A stretch of DNA of 64,000 nt from Alcanivorax sediminis (GCF_009601165.1 NZ_WIRE01000003.1:74068-138067); one strand, 5' to 3'. Counted from the stretch's first letter, positions 28,146-37,566 are shown. Made by a program: numbers and translations. The notes: generated from the letters alone by a model not told the origin.

Positions 28146-28640
28146 ATGAAGTCAGCCAGGATTCCTGGGCAGTTGGTGTGGTTGTGGCTCACCGCCGTGG
28201 TGATCGTTCTTGATCAGATCACCAAGCACATGGCAGTAGAGCGGTTTTCGCTCTACGAACGGCTGGAAGTCTTTCCGCATTTCAATCTGACTCTGGCCTA
28301 TAACTCCGGTGCCGCCTTTAGTTTTCTTGCGGACGCGGGAGGCTGGCAGCGCTGGTTCTTCACTGCTGTGGCGGTGGTGGCATCGATACTGATCCTGGTC
28401 TGGCTGGCGCGGTTGACCAAAGCGGAAACCCTGCAGGGAATCGCGTTGGCGCTCATTCTTGGCGGTGCGCTGGGCAATTTTTATGATCGGCTGGTGCTGG
28501 GGCATGTAGTGGATTTCCTGGACTTTTACTGGGGCAATTATCACTTTCCTGCCTTTAATATCGCTGATACGGCCATCACCATCGGTGCCGGCCTGATTAT
28601 TCTCGACATGCTCCTGGGGGCGAAAAAGACTGATGACTGA
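28146..28640 (+). CDS. lspA: Lipoprotein signal peptidase
   Basis: The start at 28146 gives 164 residues; a longer frame to 28098 adds a non-hydrophobic stretch. Four membrane helices are visible. The catalytic aspartates are D123 (VVDFLD) and D141 (FNIADTAI), with GGALGNFYDR between helices. The enzyme removes signal peptides from diacylated prolipoproteins. The 3' end overlaps fkpB by 8 nt. Confidence 0.94.
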   Translation: MKSARIPGQLVWLWLTAVVIVLDQITKHMAVERFSLYERLEVFPHFNLTLAYNSGAAFSFLADAGGWQRWFFTAVAVVASILILVWLARLTKAETLQGIALALILGGALGNFYDRLVLGHVVDFLDFYWGNYHFPAFNIADTAITIGAGLIILDMLLGAKKTDD

Positions 28641-29103
28641 GATTCTTCGCGCAGGCCCGGAAACCGTGGTGACCTTACATTTCGCGGTGCGATTGATGGA
28701 CGGCACCGAGATGGACTCCACTTTTGGTGGTGAGCCTGCTTCATTCGTTTGGGGCGATGAGTCTCTGCTGCCGGGATTCGAAAACTCCCTGCGTGGCCTG
28801 AAGGCCGGCGACAAGCGTAGTGTATTCCTCGAGGCCAAAAAGGCCTTTGGAGAGTACAACGACGAGAATATTCAGCATTTCACCCGTGATACCTTCGTTC
28901 AGTACGACACCCTTGAGCCTGGCATGGTGCTGAGCTTTGCGGACGCTGCCGGCGGTGAGCTGCCGGGTGTGATCAGCCGGGTGGAAGACGAGTGGGTGTA
29001 TGTGGACTTCAATCATCCTCTGGCTGGGCGCGATCTCACTTTTGAAGTGGAAATCATCGCCGTCGAACGTTATGCCCCTGAGCAGCCCGTCACCCTGAAC
29101 TGA
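28633..29103 (+). CDS. fkpB: FKBP-type peptidyl-prolyl isomerase (SlpA-like)
   Basis: The 156-residue protein starts with the FKBP half-domain (VTLHFAVRLMDGTEMDSTF, LLPGFENSLRGLKAGDKRSVFL), has an insert-in-flap segment, and ends with HPLAGRDLTFEVEII, typical of the SlyD/SlpA group. It is a cytoplasmic prolyl isomerase and chaperone. Overlap with lspA suggests co-translation. No SlyD-like His tail is present. Confidence 0.92.
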   Translation: MTEILRAGPETVVTLHFAVRLMDGTEMDSTFGGEPASFVWGDESLLPGFENSLRGLKAGDKRSVFLEAKKAFGEYNDENIQHFTRDTFVQYDTLEPGMVLSFADAAGGELPGVISRVEDEWVYVDFNHPLAGRDLTFEVEIIAVERYAPEQPVTLN

Positions 29104-29152
29104 CGGTGAATGTCTGGGGATTAACCGTTAGACTCGCAATAGCAGCCTTTCG

Positions 29153-29180
29153 CTGTTAACTATTCACTGTTAACTGTTCA
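29153..29180 (+). repeat. Heptamer array, 4 units (CTGTTAA type)
   Basis: Units CTGTTAA, CTATTCA, CTGTTAA and CTGTTCA are followed by CTGCCTT and then the ispH ATG at 29188. The array replaces the region where a Shine-Dalgarno sequence is expected. Confidence 0.65.
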
Positions 29181-29187
29181 CTGCCTT

Positions 29188-30126
29188 ATGGAAATTCGTC
29201 TTGCCAATCCTCGCGGCTTCTGCGCCGGCGTGGATCGCGCCATCGACATCGTCAACCGGGCTCTGGAAGTCTTCGGCCCGCCCATCTATGTCCGCCATGA
29301 AGTGGTGCACAATCGTTTTGTCGTGGATGACCTGCGCCAGCGTGGGGCTGTGTTCGTGGAAGAGCTGCATGAGGTCCCTGATGATGCCATCGTCATCTTC
29401 AGTGCCCATGGGGTATCCAAAGCGGTCCAGCAGGAAGCGGAACAGCGTCAACTCAAGGTGTTCGACGCCACCTGTCCGCTGGTGACCAAGGTGCATATGG
29501 AGGTGATTCGCTATGCACGCGAGGGTCGCGAGAGCATCCTGATTGGTCATGAAGGTCATCCCGAAGTAGAGGGCACCATGGGGCAGTACGACAAGTCCCA
29601 CGGCGGTGATATCTATCTGGTGGAAGATGAGGCCGATGTGGCGTCCCTGCAGGTGCGCGACCCCGCCAAGCTGGCCTTTGTGACCCAGACCACCCTCAGT
29701 GTGGATGATACTGCCAAGGTCATCGACGCCCTGCGCCAGCGTTTTCCGGATATCCACGGTCCCAAGCGCGAAGATATTTGCTATGCCACCACCAATCGCC
29801 AGGATGCCGTGCGCCAGCTGGCGCTGGAATGCGATCTGGTGCTGGTGGTTGGGTCGGTCAACAGCTCCAACTCCAACCGCCTGCGCGAGCTCGCAGAGCG
29901 CTGCGGCACGGAGTCCTATCTGCTGGATGAGCCTGGCCAGATCAATAAAGACTGGCTGGAAGGCAAAAAAGTGATAGGCGTTACCGCAGGCGCCAGTGCA
30001 CCGGAAGAGCTGGTCCAGCAGGTCATTGCCACCCTCAAGTCATTCGGTGGCCAGGAGGCTCAAGAAGTACCTGGCCGTGAAGAGAATATTCGTTTCACCA
30101 TGCCACGTGGGCTGCGTGACCCCTAA
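29188..30126 (+). CDS. ispH: 4-hydroxy-3-methylbut-2-enyl diphosphate reductase
   Basis: The 312-residue protein has the three conserved cysteines for the 4Fe-4S cluster ([30 protein letters not shown]) and the E126-type region [14 protein letters not shown]. It performs the last step of the MEP isoprenoid pathway. No clear ribosome-binding site is visible; a heptamer array lies directly before the ATG. A large bidirectional terminator follows. Confidence 0.96.
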   Translation: MEIRLANPRGFCAGVDRAIDIVNRALEVFGPPIYVRHEVVHNRFVVDDLRQRGAVFVEELHEVPDDAIVIFSAHGVSKAVQQEAEQRQLKVFDATCPLVTKVHMEVIRYAREGRESILIGHEGHPEVEGTMGQYDKSHGGDIYLVEDEADVASLQVRDPAKLAFVTQTTLSVDDTAKVIDALRQRFPDIHGPKREDICYATTNRQDAVRQLALECDLVLVVGSVNSSNSNRLRELAERCGTESYLLDEPGQINKDWLEGKKVIGVTAGASAPEELVQQVIATLKSFGGQEAQEVPGREENIRFTMPRGLRDP

Positions 30127-30171
30127 CATTGATAGCCGTTGCATCGCGTTATATCCCTAAGCGAAGCAACT

Positions 30172-30225
30172 ATTAGCCCCCCAAAAAAAGCCCGCATAAG
30201 CGGGCTTTTTTTGGGGGGGCTAATA
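30172..30225. terminator. Large bidirectional terminator, ispH/pilE
   Basis: A stem of about 25 bp with a 4-nt loop (ATAA) joins TATTAGCCCCCC, seven A's and GCCCGC to their complement, with one extra G. It has U-runs in both directions and ends within 6 nt of the pilE stop. Confidence 0.9.
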
Positions 30226-30230
30226 GTTCT

Positions 30231-30647
30231 TTAGTTCCAGGAGGGGTCTGTTCCTGGTGTACAGCTGGTATCGTTGGTTTTCAATAAACAGTTTTGGCCT
30301 GTTTCATTGATTGCCATCGCGCCAGTGCCGGTCTGGCCTGCTTTTGGGGTTGCAAGAAGTGTGTATCCCCGGAAGTCGGCGTCTACGTTCAGTGTGACGG
30401 TGTAATAAAGATTAGTAGGTGGAGTCAACGCTGTTCCCGCGTCTTCATAGGAAAAATTTTGGGCGCGATAATTTTCAAGTGCAGTTGCAAAGCCGCTAAG
30501 CAGCCCTTTCATCTCTGTCTGTCGTGTCTTTTGCACGTGAGACTGGTAAGACGGAAAAGCAATAGCAGCGAGAATGCTGATGACCGCTATGACGATCATT
30601 AACTCGATGAGTGTAAAGCCTCTGTTCGGCTGCTTTCCGGTTGTCAT
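30231..30647 (-). CDS. pilE: Type IV minor pilin PilE
   Basis: The 138-residue prepilin has a short leader ending in G before FTLIELMIVIAVISILAAIAFPSY, the type III signal cleaved by PilD, with Glu5 of the mature protein. A C-terminal Cys pair (NCLLKTNDTSC) forms the usual D-loop. It is the last gene of the minor pilin operon, after pilY1. CAGGAG precedes the ATG. Confidence 0.92.
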   Translation of the reverse strand: MTTGKQPNRGFTLIELMIVIAVISILAAIAFPSYQSHVQKTRQTEMKGLLSGFATALENYRAQNFSYEDAGTALTPPTNLYYTVTLNVDADFRGYTLLATPKAGQTGTGAMAINETGQNCLLKTNDTSCTPGTDPSWN

Positions 30648-30698
30648 GTTAACTCCTGAAACTCTATCCGGGTAATCGGGTAAGCGTGGTCGTTATGG

Positions 30699-30721
30699 CC
30701 GCCCATGCGGTGCATGGGCGG
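30699..30721. other. Hairpin between pilY1 and pilE
   Basis: Arms CCGCCCATGC and GCATGGGCGG with a 3-nt loop lie in the 86-nt gap between the pilY1 stop and the pilE start. No T-run follows on the minus strand, so it may stabilise or process mRNA rather than terminate. Confidence 0.5.
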
Positions 30722-30733
30722 ATTTAATCCCGG

Positions 30734-33700
30734 CTACTTCTGCAGGGCAGCTTCAGCTTGAGCTTCTGTCTCAGCCTGGAACCAGCGGGTCTTGCGAACG
30801 CCCTTACCTACATTAAGGTTGCCGCCTTGCAGTGCTTCGGTACCAATGATCAAGGTTGTTTCATTGGTGCCATCAAGTAGAACCTGAGGCGATGGTGGCA
30901 GGCCTGGAAGATTGATATCGGTGCTGCGATCCAGTGTCCCGTCATTGTTGAAATCAAGTGCCGGAGAGCCGTCAATCACATTCAGGGCGTACAGCCTGGA
31001 ACTGCCTACAACGCGATTACAGGCATCCTGGAATACGCTATCCGGTAAGTAGCTGGTGACATACATCACGCCACTGCTCACCACTGCGCTGGAAAGCGTT
31101 TTCTCCCCACTATCCTGCAGCTCGATTTTCCAACCTTTATTTCCAGTGAAATCGGACTCGCTCGGGCTGGTGTTAAGCGTTACATCAACCATGTCGCTGG
31201 GTGTGATGGCGGCTGAGCTGGTGTTATTGAGTGCGTCGTAATCTTCAACAACAAAGATATAGTTGCTGGTTTGCTGGTTAAGCGGATAGGTGCGATACCC
31301 AGAGCCAATCCCTACCTGCAGGAAGGGGTTGCCATCACTACGCGCGTTGAGCGCTACCACGGGCGCGGCATAGAAGCGACGATTGTTATCCATGCCCGAG
31401 GCGCTTGAAGTGCCGAGCTTGGCCAGAGTGGTGACTCTGGTGACCAGGTTTGCAGTTCCTGTATTTCCATCATTATCGATATCGATACGGAAAATTTGCC
31501 CGCCTAAATCCGCAGCATACAAATGATCAACCAAGCCATCGAAATTGATATCTACTGCTGATACGGAGGCAGGAATTGCCCACTTCATATCTGCATTGGT
31601 TCCAGAGGAGGCAGACCAAATCAACTTTCCGTTAAAGGCATTGACCATGTAGATGCTATTGCCGACCTTGTCACCGGTGCTGACATTGGTTTTATCATCA
31701 TGGTCGTCAGGGCTGTAGCCACCACCGAATACAAGCACTGGAACTCTGGTGCCATTGAGAGAGATCTGAGTCAGTGTTGGTGTTGACCAGGTCTGTCCCA
31801 GGTTGCCGAATTCGGCTTGCGTTGAATCAATCTTCCACAACAGCTTTGGCGTCGTCTTATCTGTCGCATCAACGGCGTAGTAAGCATTGCCGCCACGGCG
31901 CTGTGCGAGGTACAGGAAGACATGCTCAGGGTTTTGTGATGGATCAGTTGAATTGCTTCGGCGCCATATGGTGATACCGCCATCAAGTCCATAGGTTGAC
32001 CGGCGTGGGTCAGCGGCATCAAGATCAATAGGGTCGTATCTTGATGCGGTTTTCGCCATTTCTTCTCCCGGAATATAGGCGAAGTATTCATCCCCTGATT
32101 CCGGGTCAATGGCGTGAAGCATGCCGTCATTAGTGCTCACAAATACAACATTGTCTTGCTTGCTGGCATCAGCGGCTGCTTCTTCAAAGGTGCCGGTATA
32201 TCCGTAGTTGACCAGGCGAGGCTCGGAGTGAAGAGGATCGCCCCAACTGGTTAGCAAAAAGTCCAGGTGCTCCTGTACATCCGTATCCGTTGCTGTAGCG
32301 GGAAGGCCGAGTTCGGCTTTGGATACATCGTTAATAGTGCTAAGAGTATCCAGTGACTGGCCAGTAACAGATGTAGTGGTGTTGTTGTTGCCGCTAGGAG
32401 CAGGGCTGGTGCGGGATGTCAGCAGTTTTCTATTGGCATTGGCAGCTGTTTGTGCGCGGCTACCACCTTTGGTGACATCCCCTCCATCGACGACATTGCT
32501 CCACCAGCTACTGGCGGTGTCTTTAAAGAAACCGTCAGTATCAACAGCCTCGGCACTTGTTTCGTCCACAATTTGCTTGGAGGTGAAATCCACAGCATAA
32601 CGTTTAAGGTTGCCATCCCAGCGAGTTTGAAAACTTGGACGGAACAGGGCGTAATACAGCTGGTCAAGGTGGCTGAATCGATTCAGCTGGTTCACAGCGA
32701 CACCAGGCGCAGCCATGGATGCGTCGGTTGTGGTAAGACTATTGATCAGATCAGAAAGCACCTTGGCAAGCTCTTCTGCATTCGCGGTCTCTTGGGCGAT
32801 ACCTCCACTTGCTTCGGCAACTGCTCTAAGGCCATCAATGGTTTCTTGTTTTTGCGGTGCAAACGCAATGGAGTGAGTGGTGATGTCTTCCAATTTAAGG
32901 TAGGCAGAGAGCGCTTCTGCGCAGTTCCATGCATCGGAGTTGCTGTCCCCGGTGCAACTGATATCGTTGCCTTCGCTATCTTGGCCAAGTGGATTGCCTG
33001 CAACGAGTTCCTTGACCTGACTGGCAAATGATTCACCCGAAGACTCAGCATGCGTGACCATGATGATGTGGTTTCCGCCACAGGAATTGTATTCCTCGCT
33101 GGGCGACAGGTAGTTGGTTCTTGGTACTTCAAAAGAATCAATGTGGCTGAAAGCTTTGCCAAAAACGGCGTCCTGGCCCAGCATGTATTCAGCTGCCTCT
33201 ACGTACGAAGAGGTAGGTTTGTTGTTGCCGCCGCCAGTGTTATTGGAAAACTGGTCAACGGCCAGTTTCATATCTGAACGTCGGTCGAACGACGCTCCGA
33301 ACTCCTTCGGAGAGTTGGTTAACACATCCATGGTGATGCGCAGGCCTGAGGTCGCGCCAGCATCCACAGAGTGAATCCCGATGGCGGTGCCCCCTGTGCG
33401 ATCAAGTCGCAGCCCAAGGGAGTTATTGGAGGCCCAGCTGGCATCACTGAAAACCTCGTTAAGAACATTGGTTACATCAACTGAGAAATCGCCGACCGCG
33501 GGTGACAGGGTTGCGGTCTGTGTTCCCTTGGGGTGCTTGGAGATATCACCATTGGCCGTGAATTCTCCAACATCTGCAAGCAGGCCGGAGACGGTCAGTT
33601 GAGGAGAGCCTCCGGTTACAGTGGTGATGGTGCCTGAGAGCATGGCATTGCTGACCTTGGTGCCCTGGCCGAAGGCCAGGTTACTAAAGCGAGCGCCAGC

Positions 33701-34855
33701 GATATAGTTGCCACGTTCCGAGGAGGGGCCTGAGGTAACGTTTTGCAGTAGTAGCTCTTCTTCTGTCAGTTGCAGGTTGTTTCCTGCGCTGGTTTCTGTC
33801 GCATCGTCATTTCGTCCGCCTAGTGTGAGTGTCACGTCATTCACGCAAGACATACGCAAATCAGCGCTCAATCCCGTGGGCGGAGTAACCTCGCCTGTGG
33901 CGCTCCACTTTACGTTCAATTCAGTTTTGCCAAGGCGAGCACCCGCTGCATCTTCTGCCCGTTGGGTATAGATTTTAGGGGCATTGGCATCAGGAAGGTC
34001 GCTGGACATTATCAGTAGCCGAAGATCCTGATTACCACACCACATCGGGTCTGCGATTGCAGACTGGACTGCCTTGGTTACGTCTACGCGAATAATGTTT
34101 TGATCGATAACTGCGAGAGCATTGTAGCCAGTATCCAGTTCCTGGTCCCAAGTCAGGCCGGATAAATCAGTGGGTGCTGTCGGGGTCGAGTTGACCTCGT
34201 AGGCCACAAGCGCTTCCATTTTTCTGCTGCTTGTGTCTGGAGTCGTGAAGCTCAGGATTGCAGAATCTACCTGTGCCCAGCGAGGCACACCAAGCCCGGT
34301 GAGCGTAACAGCCAGTACATTTTTATCCTGATTTGAAGACATCATTGAAGGAAAGGGTAGCGTGACGCTTGTGATGTCGATGGGGCCCCAGGTTCCCGCT
34401 GTGGTGGGTTGGGGGAGAGTCGCCCCACCCAGGTTGAAGACCTGTCCCGCCTCGCCATCGGTACTAATTACCTTGGCGTAGCCGGAAGGGAGTACAGTCT
34501 CGTCAATTTGCTTTACTGGATAATAAATAGCACCGCCATTATCCCCTCCAGACAACTGTGCTGCTACGCCGAGCCGGGTATTTCCCGACAGCGCCGGGAT
34601 GGTCTGCCTAAGTGCGTAGGCGATTTCATCGATGGTCTTTACTGGAGACGGGGCTTCTGCTGCCGGGATGCTGGATGTGCCCGGAAAGTTTCGGTTGGTG
34701 GCGCCTGAATTATCGATGAGCAGAAGAATGTTGGCTCCGCTACCTTCGTTTTGGTAAAGGTAGATTTCAATGTCTTCTGCAGAAGCAGGAGGAGCTGAAA
34801 GCAGCACCGCCCCTGCGAGCAGTACTATTTTTTTTAGTTTGCTGAAAGCGTTCAT
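30734..34855 (-). CDS. pilY1: Type IV pilus tip adhesin PilY1, with degenerate metal site
   Basis: The start at 34855 has AGGGGGCG upstream and gives 1373 residues; a frame 29 codons longer lacks the signal peptide at its start. Order: signal peptide (1-26), VWA-like strand, two inserted beta-sandwich-like segments, the rest of the VWA fold, and a C-terminal PilC-type beta-propeller with NDGMLHAIDPESGDEYFAYIPGE. A calcium loop DINFDGLVD is encoded near 31530-31556. The VWA metal site is decayed: DxSxS reads DNSGA (48-52) and the usual TDG reads THA. PilY1 primes pilus assembly, supports twitching and acts as an adhesin. It follows pilX. Confidence 0.92.
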   Translation of the reverse strand: MNAFSKLKKIVLLAGAVLLSAPPASAEDIEIYLYQNEGSGANILLLIDNSGATNRNFPGTSSIPAAEAPSPVKTIDEIAYALRQTIPALSGNTRLGVAAQLSGGDNGGAIYYPVKQIDETVLPSGYAKVISTDGEAGQVFNLGGATLPQPTTAGTWGPIDITSVTLPFPSMMSSNQDKNVLAVTLTGLGVPRWAQVDSAILSFTTPDTSSRKMEALVAYEVNSTPTAPTDLSGLTWDQELDTGYNALAVIDQNIIRVDVTKAVQSAIADPMWCGNQDLRLLIMSSDLPDANAPKIYTQRAEDAAGARLGKTELNVKWSATGEVTPPTGLSADLRMSCVNDVTLTLGGRNDDATETSAGNNLQLTEEELLLQNVTSGPSSERGNYIAGARFSNLAFGQGTKVSNAMLSGTITTVTGGSPQLTVSGLLADVGEFTANGDISKHPKGTQTATLSPAVGDFSVDVTNVLNEVFSDASWASNNSLGLRLDRTGGTAIGIHSVDAGATSGLRITMDVLTNSPKEFGASFDRRSDMKLAVDQFSNNTGGGNNKPTSSYVEAAEYMLGQDAVFGKAFSHIDSFEVPRTNYLSPSEEYNSCGGNHIIMVTHAESSGESFASQVKELVAGNPLGQDSEGNDISCTGDSNSDAWNCAEALSAYLKLEDITTHSIAFAPQKQETIDGLRAVAEASGGIAQETANAEELAKVLSDLINSLTTTDASMAAPGVAVNQLNRFSHLDQLYYALFRPSFQTRWDGNLKRYAVDFTSKQIVDETSAEAVDTDGFFKDTASSWWSNVVDGGDVTKGGSRAQTAANANRKLLTSRTSPAPSGNNNTTTSVTGQSLDTLSTINDVSKAELGLPATATDTDVQEHLDFLLTSWGDPLHSEPRLVNYGYTGTFEEAAADASKQDNVVFVSTNDGMLHAIDPESGDEYFAYIPGEEMAKTASRYDPIDLDAADPRRSTYGLDGGITIWRRSNSTDPSQNPEHVFLYLAQRRGGNAYYAVDATDKTTPKLLWKIDSTQAEFGNLGQTWSTPTLTQISLNGTRVPVLVFGGGYSPDDHDDKTNVSTGDKVGNSIYMVNAFNGKLIWSASSGTNADMKWAIPASVSAVDINFDGLVDHLYAADLGGQIFRIDIDNDGNTGTANLVTRVTTLAKLGTSSASGMDNNRRFYAAPVVALNARSDGNPFLQVGIGSGYRTYPLNQQTSNYIFVVEDYDALNNTSSAAITPSDMVDVTLNTSPSESDFTGNKGWKIELQDSGEKTLSSAVVSSGVMYVTSYLPDSVFQDACNRVVGSSRLYALNVIDGSPALDFNNDGTLDRSTDINLPGLPPSPQVLLDGTNETTLIIGTEALQGGNLNVGKGVRKTRWFQAETEAQAEAALQK

Positions 34856-34905
34856 TTTCGCCCCCTGTCGTTTTACACGAAAGCTCGATAAGTTGTGCGG
34901 GTCCA

Positions 34906-35517
34906 TCAAATGTCCCCCCCGTCCGTTGGTGTCTGAACGCAACGGGCAAATTCCTGTACGGTATATGTGTCAATATCCAAGACGGCCATGCTGCCATGAC
35001 CATAGCCAACAAACTGATAATCCAATCCACGAATGGTATTTTGATCCCCGCCTGATGTGCTGACCTGACTGCCCTCTCCGCCACTGCCAATACCGCAGGG
35101 CGCTACGTCATCTTTAATCTGAATTCTTGATTCCGATTGCAACAGTCCACGCTCATCAAAAACATCCGCGCTTCCGCAAGCTCCCGCTTTGTATAGGTCG
35201 CTCTTGGTAAGACATCTATCGATAGGGGTGAGTACGCCGGAGCTGAGTTGACCCATGGCAATGTGGATTACATTGGTTTGCGTCGATCCGTCGCCTTGGT
35301 ACAAGGATGCTTCCTGGAATAGAGCTGCCAAAGCCGATTCAGCCGCCTGGAAAGTCATGGCAGATCCTTGGGCGCTGGTTGAAATCTTGGAATTGAAGAT
35401 GCTTGCACGTAATGCAGCAATTCCGAGAATAGAGATCATCGCCAGAATGACCAAAGCAATGACAAGCGCCATTCCAGTTTGCCGGGATTTAGGTAGAGAT
35501 GAATTTACATGAGACAT
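34906..35517 (-). CDS. pilX: Type IV minor pilin PilX
   Basis: From the ATG at 35517, one base after the pilW stop, the protein has 203 residues. The PilX N-terminal domain reads RQTGMALVIALVILAMISILGIAALRAS, lacking Glu5, as expected for a tip-capping pilin. ARCV near the C-terminus and CLTKSD supply cysteines. An upstream in-frame start at 35541 would overlap pilW. GGGGAG precedes the chosen ATG. It sits between pilW and pilY1, as in Pseudomonas. Confidence 0.9.
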   Translation of the reverse strand: MSHVNSSLPKSRQTGMALVIALVILAMISILGIAALRASIFNSKISTSAQGSAMTFQAAESALAALFQEASLYQGDGSTQTNVIHIAMGQLSSGVLTPIDRCLTKSDLYKAGACGSADVFDERGLLQSESRIQIKDDVAPCGIGSGGEGSQVSTSGGDQNTIRGLDYQFVGYGHGSMAVLDIDTYTVQEFARCVQTPTDGGDI

Positions 35518-35518
35518 A

Positions 35519-36322
35519 TTAGATATCTCCCCAAGCAACATTTCTGATTCTTACGGTAGTGACAAACACACGACGAACAGCGGGCTCTTCAACTGGGCCG
35601 CCGCCGCCTGAGCTGAGTTGCCGATCAAGAATAAGGATATCTTTCGACGCCGCAGGGGTGGGGATGTTCTGCGTAGCTTGCAGAACCAGCCCCAGGCGCA
35701 TGGTTACGATTTGATCCGTGGCGAGAACCGAATCGATTTTTTTGTACAGCGTTGCTGCAGGGACCCCATTGGGGCTTGAATCTATTCCTGCAAGTACCTG
35801 GAAACTATCCACACCGGAGATAACGCTGATTCCGGTTGTTGCGGCATCAACATTGCCCATGCAAAAAAGTTCGTCACCTTGAACCCAATATGTACTCACG
35901 ACGAGTTTCGGTATGGCAAGGACGTCTCCTTCACAATCAGAGTCTCCAATGTCGCCATGCCGGGAGAAAGTAAGGCGGTCATTACCTGGGTTGCCTGTTC
36001 CCCCTTCCGCGCTGGCCGGGTAGGTGACGGCTCCATCGATGAAATCGTTAAGAACGAGACCTGCTGTATCAGCCAAGCCCAGATCTGGGTCCTCATAGCC
36101 CATCATGCGCATCTGGCGGGAAACAAAGTTCAGGCCAAATCTGCCCTGCTCCTGCACATCAGTTAGTCCACGCTGAAGCTGGAAAGCCTGGTTGTTGGTG
36201 GAAAAAAGCTGCACTGCGGCCAAGGTGATAAGGCTGCCAAGTAGCAAGGCAATCATGAGTTCAATCAGAGAAAACCCCTGAAATGCTCTTTTTCCTGGTT
36301 GGGATTCTGAAAAAGTCATCAT
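35519..36322 (-). CDS. pilW: Type IV minor pilin PilW
   Basis: The 267-residue prepilin has leader MMTFSESQPGKRAFQG followed by FSLIELMIALLLGSLITLAAVQLF. The rest matches PilW (RQMRMMGYEDPDLG, RRVFVTTVRIRN). ATGATGA at the 5' end overlaps the pilV stop by four bases. PilW, PilV, PilX and FimU form the minor pilin priming complex with PilY1. Confidence 0.92.
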   Translation of the reverse strand: MMTFSESQPGKRAFQGFSLIELMIALLLGSLITLAAVQLFSTNNQAFQLQRGLTDVQEQGRFGLNFVSRQMRMMGYEDPDLGLADTAGLVLNDFIDGAVTYPASAEGGTGNPGNDRLTFSRHGDIGDSDCEGDVLAIPKLVVSTYWVQGDELFCMGNVDAATTGISVISGVDSFQVLAGIDSSPNGVPAATLYKKIDSVLATDQIVTMRLGLVLQATQNIPTPAASKDILILDRQLSSGGGGPVEEPAVRRVFVTTVRIRNVAWGDI

Positions 36323-36837
36323 GGTGCTGGCACCCAGGTTACGACTTCGAGGCGAATGCAGTCATCATCCGGCGGAGTACAAGTGGCGGGAGTTTGGTCG
36401 TTCCAGGTTACAGTGATGCAGGTTGCGGATGACCCTGCACATGCTGACGCAGAAACCTGCCCGCCGGGCAACAGTTGAGCCGCTTGTGTGCTGATCTGAA
36501 GTATGTCGTTTGTAGCCATGGCATCGGGTGTGCACGCGGCTGCAGTACAAGTGTCCCACCCTGCTGGCTTGGCAGAAGGGAAGTTCTGCTGAGTCCAGTT
36601 TCCGGTATCCAGATAGGCAGCTTCGGACTCGGGGTTGGCCGCTATCCGTTCTGCCAAATCATCAGCGATGGCAATTGCCTGGGTACGATAATGAGCACTT
36701 TCCGTGCCGCTGATGGCTTGTAGCTGAAGGCCTGCATAACCCAAGATCCCGATGCTAAGAACAAGCAAGGCGACGAGTACCTCGACAAGGCCAAAGCCTC
36801 GCTGTCGGTAGTGGTTAGGCCGTTGAGCAGCAGTCAT
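36319..36837 (-). CDS. pilV: Type IV minor pilin PilV
   Basis: The 172-residue prepilin has RQRGFGLVEVLVALLVLSIGILGYAGLQLQ, the PilV-type N-terminus with Glu5. Several cysteines (CTAAAC, CAGSSATC, CTPPDDDC) may form disulphides. It overlaps fimU and pilW by ATGA motifs at both ends, so the operon is tightly coupled. Confidence 0.92.
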   Translation of the reverse strand: MTAAQRPNHYRQRGFGLVEVLVALLVLSIGILGYAGLQLQAISGTESAHYRTQAIAIADDLAERIAANPESEAAYLDTGNWTQQNFPSAKPAGWDTCTAAACTPDAMATNDILQISTQAAQLLPGGQVSASACAGSSATCITVTWNDQTPATCTPPDDDCIRLEVVTWVPAP

Positions 36838-37322
36838 GGGCAGGTGTACTCCTGGTTAGTGGTTCTACCAAGGCGGTTAATGGCAATTTCACGGCCAGTT
36901 TCACCGGTCAGATGGTTGTGGCAGATGCGAAAAGTTACCTGAGCGCTTGTTGTCCCGTCTCTTCGAAAGTCCAGGAAGGTTTCTCCGCCTGTGGTGGTTA
37001 CAGTGACATTGGCTTTGGGGTCGAAGTCCTGATTTTCAGTGTCGTGAGGAGCCGGCATGGACATATTCCAACCATTGCTCCAAGAGGCACCATCTGTGGC
37101 CCCAAGTGTGGCAACAGTACCCAGGTTGACTGCCTGGGCTCTTGAATTGTTGATTGCAGCAACCAGGTCCATGGCGGTGGTTTTAAGGGCTGACTTGGCG
37201 CCGGCGTCCCGAAACGAAGGGGCAGCCAATGTCAAAATGATGGCGGTTACAATGAGTACGGTTAAAAGCTCCACAAGCGTGAAGCCGCTAATCGTAGTTG
37301 TTGTTCGAAATTGCCTTCTCAT
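36834..37322 (-). CDS. fimU: Type IV minor pilin FimU (GspH-like)
   Basis: From the ATG at 37322 the protein has 162 residues and a 13-residue leader before FTLVELLTVLIVTAIILTLAAPSF. The GspH/FimT domain follows, ending with RICHNHLTGETGREIAINRLGR...YTC. An ATG nine codons upstream (37349) is possible. Neither start has a strong ribosome-binding site. It is first in the operon fimU-pilV-pilW-pilX-pilY1-pilE; the 245 nt upstream are A+T-rich and should hold the promoter. Confidence 0.87.
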   Translation of the reverse strand: MRRQFRTTTTISGFTLVELLTVLIVTAIILTLAAPSFRDAGAKSALKTTAMDLVAAINNSRAQAVNLGTVATLGATDGASWSNGWNMSMPAPHDTENQDFDPKANVTVTTTGGETFLDFRRDGTTSAQVTFRICHNHLTGETGREIAINRLGRTTNQEYTCP

Positions 37323-37566
37323 TTGGTATTTCCGCCCAAGGTTTAGCATTCTGGATTCTGTGATTAATGGTACGGGGCCCCCTAAACATCAGTAACCGAC
37401 GGCAGACAGGCGGGAGGTTTTGTTAGCTGACCGGTGACGAGCGGTCTAAAATAGTTAACTGGTTCATAATAAAGGATTTTTTTTTGCGGCTTTATGCTAA
37501 TTATTTCTACCCACAGGTATTAATTTAGCTAAGAAAAAATGACTAGGTGCTATTTAGGGGCATCGC

